Assembly: GCA_963969345.1 (NCBI GenBank)
Contig: OZ017766.1
Location: 7,874,001 to 7,938,000 of the forward strand
From: Turbatrix aceti
Lineage: Eukaryota; Nematoda; Chromadorea; Rhabditida; Panagrolaimidae
Direction of reading: 5' to 3'
Length of the DNA stretch: 64,000 nucleotides
Numbering within the stretch: the stretch's first letter is position 1; every line of letters begins with the position of its first letter. The notes below the pieces were generated by a model, which ran no database searches, was not told the origin of the DNA, and was given only the letters and a program-made list of their open reading frames with translations. A program made the position numbers and the translations under genes. Below, piece after piece: positions 43,455 to 52,496 of the stretch.

Positions 43455-44375
43455 ATGATTTCCTTGGCGACCATCTATCAACGCTCATTCGCGTTGACCC
43501 TGCTGCGACAATGTCGTGCTTCGATATTCACAACGACTCGTTGCGCCAAGGCTTCATCAACTCCGACTACGCTCGACGAAATCAAGTCTCTCCACCAGCA
43601 AGATTCAGTCCCTCAGCGTCCGCTATACGCTACCCGCTCAAGTTTTGAACGATCCATCAAGGATTCGAGAATCAACCGCGAAGCGACGGCCGAGACCGGG
43701 ATTGCTCCGACGTCTTTCCAGAAGGCGCTGCTCATTGCGACGTTTTTGTACAGTAGCCGGGCTCATATTCCAAAATATGTGCCGTGAGTGTTTTTTTTGA
43801 ATTGAAAAATAAAAGAATTATTATATTTATATTTTGTTTGTAAAAAAACTTTCTGTATAGACCAGAATTTTTAACTGGACCAAAAACTTTTTGTTTAAAA
43901 ATTTAGAAATTGAAATCGGATTTTAAATTCAAAGTTTGAAATAAAAAAAATAAAAAAATCTATTTAATTTAATTTAAAATTTTTGAATTTTAAAAATCAT
44001 ATTTTTTTTACATTTCATAAAATTTCGAATTTTTGAAATTTATTTTTTTTACATGTTGAATAAAATGTTTTTTTGAGTTCTTTATTATTTCGTGAAAAAT
44101 AATAAATAAATAAGTAAACTTTTGCATTGCGATCGGAAAATTTTAAACGGATTTTTTTTTTAAATTTAAATTTAAAATAAATATTCAAAATTTTTTAACT
44201 AAAAATTATTTTTAGTAACAACACAATCCAGCGCATGCACGATCGCAGCCGTGTCGTCTTCATCGTAGTCGCAACGGCGTTGTTCTTTGCACTTTTCCTC
44301 ATTTTCGAGCATCGCACCGCCGCCAAAGTCGAGCAGGATCGAAAGGCTGGCAAAGTTGTTACCAAGATTTGGTAA
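43455..44375 (+). CDS. Mitochondrial membrane protein, UPF0389/FAM162-like
   Basis: Exons 43455-43783 and 44216-44375 join in phase 2 to give 162 residues. The N-terminus (MISLATIYQRSFALTLLRQC) is basic and amphipathic, like a mitochondrial presequence. A later segment, SSRAHIPKYVPNNTIQRMHD, followed by one membrane helix (VVFIVVATALFFALFLIF) and a basic tail, resembles the UPF0389/FAM162 layout, in which an IP-x-V motif precedes a single helix. That match is from memory of the pattern and is tentative. It lies about 220 bases upstream of a HIG1-domain gene on the same strand, consistent with an operon. Confidence 0.7.
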
Positions 44376-44591
44376 ATAGGATAAACAATAATTGCATTAT
44401 TTTTTAACGGTTAATATTTAGATGTTGTACTGTAAAAAAATTAAAAAAAAACTACGGATTGGTGAACTGAATAATATTACGCATTTTCGCATGTTTTCGC
44501 TTCGAGAACATTACCTGATCTATTTTGATTTTTTTTGTACTTTTGACACGAAAATTATTAATTTTTTTGCAGAAAAGAATTGTTTCAAAAA

Positions 44592-45062
44592 ATGATGTCT
44601 CTATCGTCCTCGGTTATGCAGGCCATGGGCGTCCGCCGCGCATTCATGGACACGACCCTGCAAAACGAAAAAATGGACAAGCACTCGTTGGAGTACAAAA
44701 AAGCCCACCTGTCACCTGACAAACTCTCCCGTACATCCGACTACCATGAAAAGTACTCAAATATTCCCGCAATTCCGGCCGACATTGGATTTCACTCGAG
44801 CGCGTCTACCGGAGGCTCCAATCCAACCGGCTTCTGGTCTAACGTCGCCGGAAACCCGGCTGTCATCATTGGACTCGGCCTCACCACCATGGCACTCCTT
44901 GGCATGTTTCGAAAATCTGCGCTCGGTGACAAACTCGGCACGCAGAAGATGATGCAATACCGTATCGCCGCGCAGTTTTTCACAGTCACAGCTCTCGTCG
45001 CGGGTGTTACGTTTTTTGGTGGCATGTACGAAGGCGAGGACAAGGCCAAGCTTCACCAATGA
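44592..45062 (+). CDS. HIG1-domain mitochondrial inner-membrane protein
   Basis: A single exon encodes 156 residues from ATG 44592. The C-terminal half has the HIG1 hairpin: NPAVIIGLGLTTMALLGMF, a polar loop (RKSALGDKLGTQKMMQYRIA) and a second helix (QFFTVTALVAGVTFFGGMY). HIG1 proteins (the Rcf1/HIGD group) associate with respiratory complexes III and IV and help their assembly. A TTTTTTTGCAG acceptor lies 19 bases before the start with no obvious upstream coding exon, as expected for a trans-spliced downstream gene in a nematode operon. An alternative start is the adjacent ATG at 44595. Confidence 0.85.
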   Translation: MMSLSSSVMQAMGVRRAFMDTTLQNEKMDKHSLEYKKAHLSPDKLSRTSDYHEKYSNIPAIPADIGFHSSASTGGSNPTGFWSNVAGNPAVIIGLGLTTMALLGMFRKSALGDKLGTQKMMQYRIAAQFFTVTALVAGVTFFGGMYEGEDKAKLHQ

Positions 45063-45221
45063 TTACTCATGATTAAGTGATGCGTGGTTGCATTTATCCT
45101 AGTATGTATAATATCTGTGTATAATATTATTTAGTCTGGATACTGTATGTTTTCGCTTCGAGAAAAAATGTATCAGTGAAAGTTTTGAAATTTTTTTATA
45201 TTTTTTATATGCATGAAAACT

Positions 45222-47007
45222 TCATAAGTCCATATTATATACTGCATACAAGGAACAAGGTATTGTATAGAATAGTAACACATAAATACTGACTGGGATG
45301 GCCGTTACCATACGTTTCACGGGGTTTGAAGAAGGTTTTAGTAAAATCGATTTTGTAATCCACAAAGACCCAAATAATTTTTCCCTCCAGTTTTTGCAAA
45401 CAACGTAGGGAACAAGTAATGACGTTTTAGAGAGATAGTTGGTCAACCACTCAAGTAGATATAAAATTAACAGGGGTATACCTGACACATTATGTTCCAA
45501 ACATTTGTAAGCAAATTCCATTATGTTAAACGCGGTAAACAAAACTATAAAAATTGTTGTTTGAATGAGAAGCCTATTTTCAGCCTTTCGTCGTTCTTTT
45601 GAAACCGGTTGCAAGTTTTTAGAACGAAATCGACTGGCTAAACAAACAGAGGTACAAAAAAATACTGATACTGTCATACAAAATAATATGCTTAAATTCA
45701 CGACGTTATCTATCCAGACTGCTTGGTATTGATATTCCTTTTCACAATTTGAACCAAAGTCAATATAACAGTACCAGTAGGGAATCATGGGTAACTGCAT
45801 TAGAACAGGACAAATAAACATAAAAACAATGTATCCTACTGTAAAATATTTGTTCCATAGCATGCTCATATGAAGCCACAAAATTACGGCTGAAAACGGT
45901 TTTAAATTTAGAAACATGAGAAACATCATATGTACCTGTAAATCTGTTAAACGACATAAGCATGAACCAAATGCCATTTAAAGTGTTCCGATGAGTACCA
46001 ACCATGAAACTTATTCTATAAAATGGTTCAAAAAGAAGATACACAGCAACATCAGTAATAACGTTATAGATGACACCACTTATGAAAAGAGCAAAATACG
46101 ATGATTTCATTGTACTGTTTTTAGAACAAATATGTTTTAACATAAAAAATCCTACAAATGTCGAAAAAACTGTATTGCAGTGTTTCAGAGCGTACGACAA
46201 ATCATTAATAAATTGAAAAATAATGTAAAAAACTGAAGAATATTTTGCAATTTCGACGACATCGTAATAAAGATAGTCCTCATTACAAGCATTGTCCCAA
46301 TTTATATCAGCATTATCGCCAGAAAAAAGGTATGTATCCCTGCTGGAATCTAGTTGAATTTGGCACAATATGTTTTTTTGATTTTGAAACAGAAAGCACT
46401 CCACTAGTTTGAAAAAAATTATGTTCGCCATGATAATATCCGATTGTTGCAAATACACCGGAGTTGTTTGGCTCTAGATATGATATATCATCTAGGACCG
46501 GCAATTCATCATAGAACGGTGATCCGTCAATCCATTCAAAGGTATTGTTTGTGCCATCGACTGACTTGTAACATGGAGTGTATAATCCAATGTATGCAGG
46601 ATTTTCGTAGTCGTGACATTCAAAATAATACTTGACTGCAATGAAAAAAGCATTTTTTCATAACAATATTATGTATGTATGTACTATACTATGTATGTAT
46701 ACTATTATGTATACTATTTTTTTAAAGTAGTGTTGAAACATTACTTACGAAGAAGTGTGTATTCAATATCAGATTGAATAATAACAGGTACGGATTCGCT
46801 GTGAAGAAACTGACATGCAGACGGGTAGTTGCAGGAATCTAGATGCGTTCCAGGCAAATGAACGTTTGCGTAGCACTTAGAAATGTTGTTTATGGTGGCA
46901 TTGAGGTAGAATGCTGGGGGACATTGCGAAACGGCAAATACAACCAGGAATAACAAACTTTGAATGCATAAATACATAATCATAATCAAAGTTAGTATAA
47001 TTTTCAC
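45222..47007 (-). CDS. C-type-lectin-like domain joined to a seven-helix chemoreceptor (frameshift between)
   Basis: Exon 1 (47007-46749) encodes a signal peptide and CYANVHLPGTH. Exon 2 starts at 46635 and encodes a lectin-like stretch (FEWIDGSPF). Both parallel the gene at 51.5-52.2 kb. Near 46405 a T7 run shifts the frame; downstream, NILCQIQLDS resumes the paralog alignment (NIICQLILNS) and the same frame runs on into a receptor-like helix bundle. A 46-base intron near 45892-45937 gives NRFTAVILW, a typical nematode srv/srg-type motif. Later helices include AENRLLIQTTIFIVLF and end at KNWREKLFGSL. Either this is one lectin-receptor fusion with a base-call error or mutation, or a broken lectin gene overlapping a receptor gene that starts at 46458 or 46428. 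Confidence 0.6.
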
Positions 47008-47631
47008 AAAGTATTTTAAAGAGAATATTATGTTGTCAATAAGATGTGAATATTATGAAAACATTAAGACAAGTCAGAACCAAGCTGCTGTTTTAGCAGA
47101 GCTGGTCGTTAGCAGCTGCTTTATTCTGAAAACTGCCGCTATATATTTTGTAGCCTGAATTGTGATGCCCCGAATAGCGACGGTGGAGTAATAACCTTGC
47201 AACCAAATCCAATGGAGACATTGCCACCAGGCATGTCAAAAATCGGGGGCCGGCCCCCTGGGGCTGGGGGCTGATTTTCAAGGGGCCTGTTCGGAACCCA
47301 AAAAAAATTATGATAAAAAAACTCAAAAAATGTGGCTGGGGGCAGGGGCCGACAAGCTGGGGCGGGGGGGCTGAGGCTCGCGGGGCCTAACATTTCGGCC
47401 CCCTTGATATGCCTGATAACAACCCCGCCGTTGCTATTAAAGCATAATTTAAAAAAACGTGCACTCAAAAAATACCATATTTTTCAAATTTGTTTTCCAA
47501 ATTGATCAGGTAACACAGCATTTTGCACGTTTTTATTTTGCATTGTGAACTGATGTTTATTGAAATTTGCATAGTTACAATACTCGCAGCAAAGCGAGTA
47601 AGACGGTCATTGATTCCCTGATTTTCTGACA
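47008..47631. other. Divergent spacer with a small GC-rich inverted element
   Basis: It separates the lectin/receptor gene (minus) from family A copy 5 (plus). Positions 47228-47415 form a GGCC-rich element with ends AGGCATGTCAA and (inverted) AGGCATATCAA. Confidence 0.6.
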
Positions 47632-50600
47632 ATGCGTGTCCTTATTTCACTTTTGCCGGCGATAATACTTCTTGTCATCGGAGCGCCGTCCGTTCATCCG
47701 TATTACGTGGACATGTACAGGAGTGAGTTTCAGATTTCTTCTTTTCCAAGCCTTTTTCAAATGTTTACGTTTCTTTCAGAGTTTTTTCAAGCTGATCTTC
47801 TGGATGACTGCTCTGTTTACTTCTACGATCGAGTCGTGGATATGTACGAAGAGCCAGGTTGGTGTCATCGTCAAAAGGCTAACATAAATTCTGGTTTCAT
47901 TGATATTGGTAGTCAAAATTGTCCATACGTTTTTGGTTTTTACGTTGATGATCACAACATATTGAAACTGTCGAAACAGGGTCGTGAAGGCGGTTCTAAT
48001 GGTGAGTTTTATTTTGTATTTATCGGCAATCACAAAAAACATGTTTAGTAACATTGATTCCTCAGGACTACTTTGAAAAAGTCACAGAAATCTATGCGAC
48101 AGAAGCACCACCTATTAATAACACGTACTCCCCCAAAGGCACTTATGCAATCGTTGGCGGCGACTTACGAGATACGTTTAAAATTTCCTATGAAGAAGTA
48201 TGCACAAATGCGTCATTACGGAATATAATCAACTACGTTTTTTACAACAAATCAAGTAACATCCACAATCTGACTACTGTAAGTATTATCAAAGTTTTGC
48301 ACTAACAAAGGTGTCAACGGGTCGAATTTTTGTCGGCACGGCCCGCTTGAGGTCATGCCCGCCCAAAACGTAAAATTTAAGCAAAATTTACTAAGATTTT
48401 TCCGATTTGTTGAAAAAAAATGTGAGCTAAAAATACAGATTGTTATTAATGATAAGGGGAATATCAAAATGAGTAAATTTTTGGCGGTTTTAAATAAATT
48501 TTAATTTTGTTCAAAAATTTTCTTTTTCGGGGTCTACTCACCTACCCGGGTCAACTCACCATCAGGCCGCTGCCCGGCCCGATTGACACCCTTCGCAATC
48601 ATTTTTTTTTCAAACTTTGAAATTCACTAATTTTTTGAGGTTGAGCACGCGTGAAAGGCGTGTTCATTTTATGAACTCATGAAAAATCAAAATTTGTTTT
48701 TGTTTCCTCTCTGTCGTCATTGCGGTAAAACCGTGAGATTGTACAAAAATTTGTCTGCTGCTAGGTATGCTTTTGTTGTATTTGTGGAAATTAGGGGCCG
48801 ATGTAGAGATACATACAGTGGTCTGCAAAAAGATAGGGCCACCCCCAAAAAGGGCGTTTCTGACGTTCGTTGAAGAGTTAGAAAAAATCTGTTTTGAGGA
48901 ATGAATTCAGAGTCCCAGGAAACCCTAATAACGTTCTGATACCCGTGATTCAAGGTCGTTGTAAAAAAAAATTAAGCAAAGTAGGATTTATTTGCTCTGC
49001 AAAAAGATAGGACCAGTTTGATAAAAAAAATCTTTGGAGACCAAGTTATTGACCAATACAGGAGTTACGGTATTATTTAATTACTAGCAGTATAACAAAC
49101 ATAAAAAATGTAGAAACCCGGTCGAACAACCTGCACTTTGATAGTCTGCAAGCCAATTCTCCCTATCAAGCTCCTCAACATCGATTAGGGGATCCTGGTG
49201 GTCCGTTACGTGGTCCTATTGACTTGTGTTGTTATAAAAAGTTTAGGTAGGGATGCAGTAAGTATTGTTATAATGATATAGGCATCAAAAAAAAAACTGA
49301 CGATTTCGTCAGAAAAAACTGACGATATTTTTTTCAGTGGAGGCTCCTCCCTCTCCCTTTTCTCTATAAACCCGATTTCCGTAGTGATATGAAGGTAAAA
49401 CAATAGGGGAATAAAATCAGGGCATGGGTGATCAAAAGTCAATGGGATGCGTTGTACAATAGCTACTTTTTTTTATTTTGACTAAAAATTAAATTTTAGC
49501 ATTTTTCTTCATGCGATCCATTTATATTCAAAAGTTCTATCAATGATATGCATACCGCAGTCTACATCGATCCAAATACGAGAATACGAAACCTTACTGT
49601 CGGAGACTGGAATTACACTATGTATTCATTGCGAGCGTCTATTCAGACAGTGGTATACGGATACGGCATGTTTGAACCTCTTTCTGAATGTTGTAAGTAA
49701 TATTTACCAGTTTTAACAAACCGTTTTATGAAAGTGATTTCAGTTCAGGGGTCGCATGTTACTAAAATTAATTTTCCCACCAGTTATGTTGGTGTTACGA
49801 CAATAGGTTCATTTCAGCATATCCCCCAGGGAAATTCATTGAAACGACTGCCAATAGAAAACAACTGTAAGATCATAATTCGGAACGTTTAATCGAAAAC
49901 GCTGATTCCGTTTCAGACACTGAGGTGCCATTCTTCTTTCTCACGGATGTAAGACCCCTTTTTAAATATTTAAACCTTCAAAACTATAAAATATACTCTC
50001 CATTGTTTCTCTACTACAAATACGTCGGTCCTGAACTAGACTTTACCATTCGCATTATTTACACTAATTACGAGTATTTCCAAATCATGGATCTTACCGA
50101 CTACTCGAAAGAGTGCGGTTTTGACGACACCGAAGTCACAGTGGTGGCGGCCCCCAGAGTTATTCAACAGTATGACTATGGGTTGAACATTGAAGGTACG
50201 TTGCCACCTGAACTTTTAATTTCACTTGCTTTAATTTAGTGCGTTTCTACCAAAACAAGGTTCACGGTACACACTGCGACGTGTACTTTGATTACTACTA
50301 TGAGAACATGAAGCCGTATCACATTTCGTTTAATAAGTATTCCGATTTCACTGCATACGTTCACGTTGAAACCCGTTCGATGACAGCAGTGAATTGTTTG
50401 TTCAGGGGACAGGCGGTTCACTGGTTGCTGGCCTACACAGAAAATATAGAGGCCGAACTCATCAGTCTCGACGGCGAAACGAACAGTCCCATCTTCCCCT
50501 GCCCTCTCTGTGGTCCTGATACCATAATGCAATGCGACATAAACATCGACAGTGCAAAGAAGTACGACTCAGCTGTTATGCTTATCACCGGTTATGAAGT

Positions 50601-51146
50601 CCGTTACATCGGCGTCTTGAATTCCAAGAAATACGTGAAGAAAATTCAATACTCCGTATACGAGGGGAAAGAACAGTTTTATTTTGTACAGTACGGAATG
50701 AGACCCTGTAGGCTGTTTGTTTTTCAAAGTTGATTCCAATTACTATTTTAGTTTTGTCTCTGGAACACAAAATCTACCCTCGGTTGCATACTCTAGCACC
50801 ACACACAAAACTTCCGACTACGGAATCACCCCCAGAACTTCAGACTACAGAATCACCCCCAGAACTTCAAACAACGGAATCACCCCCAGAACTTCAGACT
50901 ACGGAATCACCCAAGAAACTTCAGACTACGGAATCACCCAAGAAACTTCAGACTACGGAATCACCCAAGAAACTTCAGACTACGGAATCACCCCCAAAAC
51001 TTCAGACTACAGAATCACCCAAGAAACTTTGGACTACGCAATCTCCGGGTGAAGTAGATCCAGTTGCAGGGACCCCAGATGCAGGCACCAACGGTGCGTG
51101 GGGCCTGCGCTACTTATGGATCACTCTGCTTCCTTTTGTAATTTGA
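47632..51146 (+). CDS. Family A copy 5: diverged, with a repeat-rich stalk and hydrophobic tail
   Basis: Eight exons: 47632-47722, 47780-48001, 48049-48278, 49500-49692, 49744-49866, 49917-50195, 50240-50707 and 50752-51146, all in phase, giving 666 residues. Intron positions and phases match copies 1-4 although identity is low. Shared signatures include QADLLDDCSVYFYDRVVD, PIENN at the exon 5-6 junction, and FPCPLCG in exon 7. Exon 8 adds about nine 9-residue TTESPPELQ/TTESPKKLQ units, a probable O-glycosylated stalk, before a small-residue patch and a hydrophobic end (LRYLWITLLPFVI) suggesting a GPI signal. Intron 3 (1.2 kb) holds repeats. Two lectin-like genes flank it. Confidence 0.8.
48308..48595. 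repeat. GGTGTCAAC-ended inverted element in intron 3 of family A copy 5
   Basis: It begins AAAGGTGTCAACGGGTCG and ends CCCGGCCCGATTGACACCC; same family as 20185-20285 but with an AT-rich centre. Confidence 0.7.
48820..49080. repeat. Possible Tc1/mariner-like remnant
   Basis: TACAGTGGTCTGCAAAAAGATAGGGCCAC and a second partial TCTGCAAAAAGATAGGACC resemble Tc1-type terminal repeats beginning at TA. No matching right end or transposase was seen, so this call is weak. Confidence 0.3.
50810..51055 (+). repeat. 27-base coding minisatellite (TTESP stalk)
   Basis: About nine 27-base units around ACTTCAGACTACGGAATCAC encode 9-residue TTESP(P/K)(E/K)LQ blocks in the last exon of family A copy 5. The period keeps the frame, so copy number can vary without breaking the gene. 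Confidence 0.9.
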
Positions 51147-51542
51147 CGTATACAACATTCCTGAGAGAACTAATGTAATCTGACATAAACATATCAATTT
51201 AGATAATCAATTTAGAAAATGTCGTGCAAAAAATAAGCTTGGTCACTGTGACGTCAGTTTTCACAGATATGTAGATCATGAAGTTTGAATAATCTAAATC
51301 GGGTAAAAACAACTTACAAAGTCGAGTTTCTGAAAAATAAAAAAACAGTAAAACTTTTCGACCGATTTAAAAAAATACCGTAAAAATTTCTGTGTTACGA
51401 GCCGGCCCCCTAAAACGTGTGGATACAATTTACCATGTTAGCCTTATATTTATGTTAGACACCAATTTGTGCGGTCTCCGTGCATATCCACGACTCGATC
51501 GTAAAAGTAAACAGTGCATACAATAAAAATTGACCAAGAGCT
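51147..51542. other. Convergent spacer
   Basis: It lies between the 3' ends of family A copy 5 and the minus-strand lectin-like gene. No gene or notable repeat was seen. Confidence 0.4.
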
Positions 51543-52223
51543 TTACGAATTCAAATATTTTATGAAAACCATTAAAACAATAACAACAAAATCAATTGAA
51601 AGCACACATGAAGCTGCATTTTGAAAATCATTAATAAGAGTGTTTTCGGTTGAATAATGGTTTGTGCCTTTGTCAGAATTCAATATAAGTTGACAAATAA
51701 TATTCAAAGCTCCATCAAACTGAAAAGAACGATGATCTTCCCAGTAAGGTCCCAACTCTATGTCGTAACGCATCACAACCAAACCACCAGCTCGGCTGAC
51801 ATTGAGATGATTGAAAGTGAGCGGTGATCCGTCGACCCATTCAAAGTTATTCGTTGTGCCATCTCTTAGCTTGGTACATGGAATATATAAACCGATAAGA
51901 CTTTTTGGATAATCCATGTAGTGGTCGACTAAAATCAAAATCAAAAAATATTATAAATATGGAAAAAACTTACACAGAACACCGTTTTCAATCTCAGATT
52001 GTATAATCACCGGAATAGACTCATTGTGAAGAAAGTGGCAGGCAGACGGATAATGACAGCGATCCAGATCTGTGACGGGAACATGCAAATTTGCATAACA
52101 TTTAGAAACGTTATTTATAGTTGCGTTAAAGTAAAACTCAGGGGGACAATAGGAAACGGAATGTGCCGCGGAGTATACAGCAGTGAGAAAGCATATCACC
52201 CGTACCAACATCAGCAGCGTCAT
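51543..52223 (-). CDS. C-type-lectin-like secreted or anchored protein
   Basis: Exons 52223-51974 and 51928-51543 join in phase 1 to give 211 residues. A signal peptide (MTLLMLVRVICFLTAVYSAA) is followed by CPPEFYFNATINNVSKCYAN and the lectin-like core FEWVDGSPL, with ALNIICQLIL near the end of the domain. Calcium-binding residues are not evident. The C-terminus is hydrophobic (SIDFVVIVLMVFIKYL), consistent with an anchor. It is a clear paralog of the N-terminal half of the lectin/receptor locus at 45.2-47.0 kb, with the same exon 1 boundary, and lies on the other side of family A copy 5. Nematode CTLD proteins are often secreted or surface immune and stress effectors; that role here is inference. 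Confidence 0.7.
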
Positions 52224-52496
52224 TTTATAATATATGTCATGCTAAAATGTTAGCTAATCTTGCAGGTGAAAGTCTGAAAGCAAAGGTGAAACACACTTTT
52301 GGTTATAACATAAACAAAAAAAAATTACAGACACTATACGTAAAATCGTAAAATCGTCTCTGTTGACCAAAAATTAAAAGCACAAATATTTTGGTAAAAA
52401 CATGATCCAAAGCAAAACGGTTGTTTTTTTGTTGTCTTCAGAAATATCAGCATTCAAGCTATTTCAATTTATTTTCAATTCAATTTTCAATTTATA

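Noticed and set aside
46400..46460. A 54-base intron (GTGTATTTGC...AAACTAG) instead of the frameshift in the lectin/receptor gene
   Set aside because: It would keep phase, but the ungapped alignment to the 51.5-kb paralog covers those bases, so a T-run shift is simpler. It was not excluded.
48820..49450. Tc1/mariner transposon
   Set aside because: Only one possible end and a partial repeat are visible; no inverted partner or transposase. Kept only as a low-confidence remnant.
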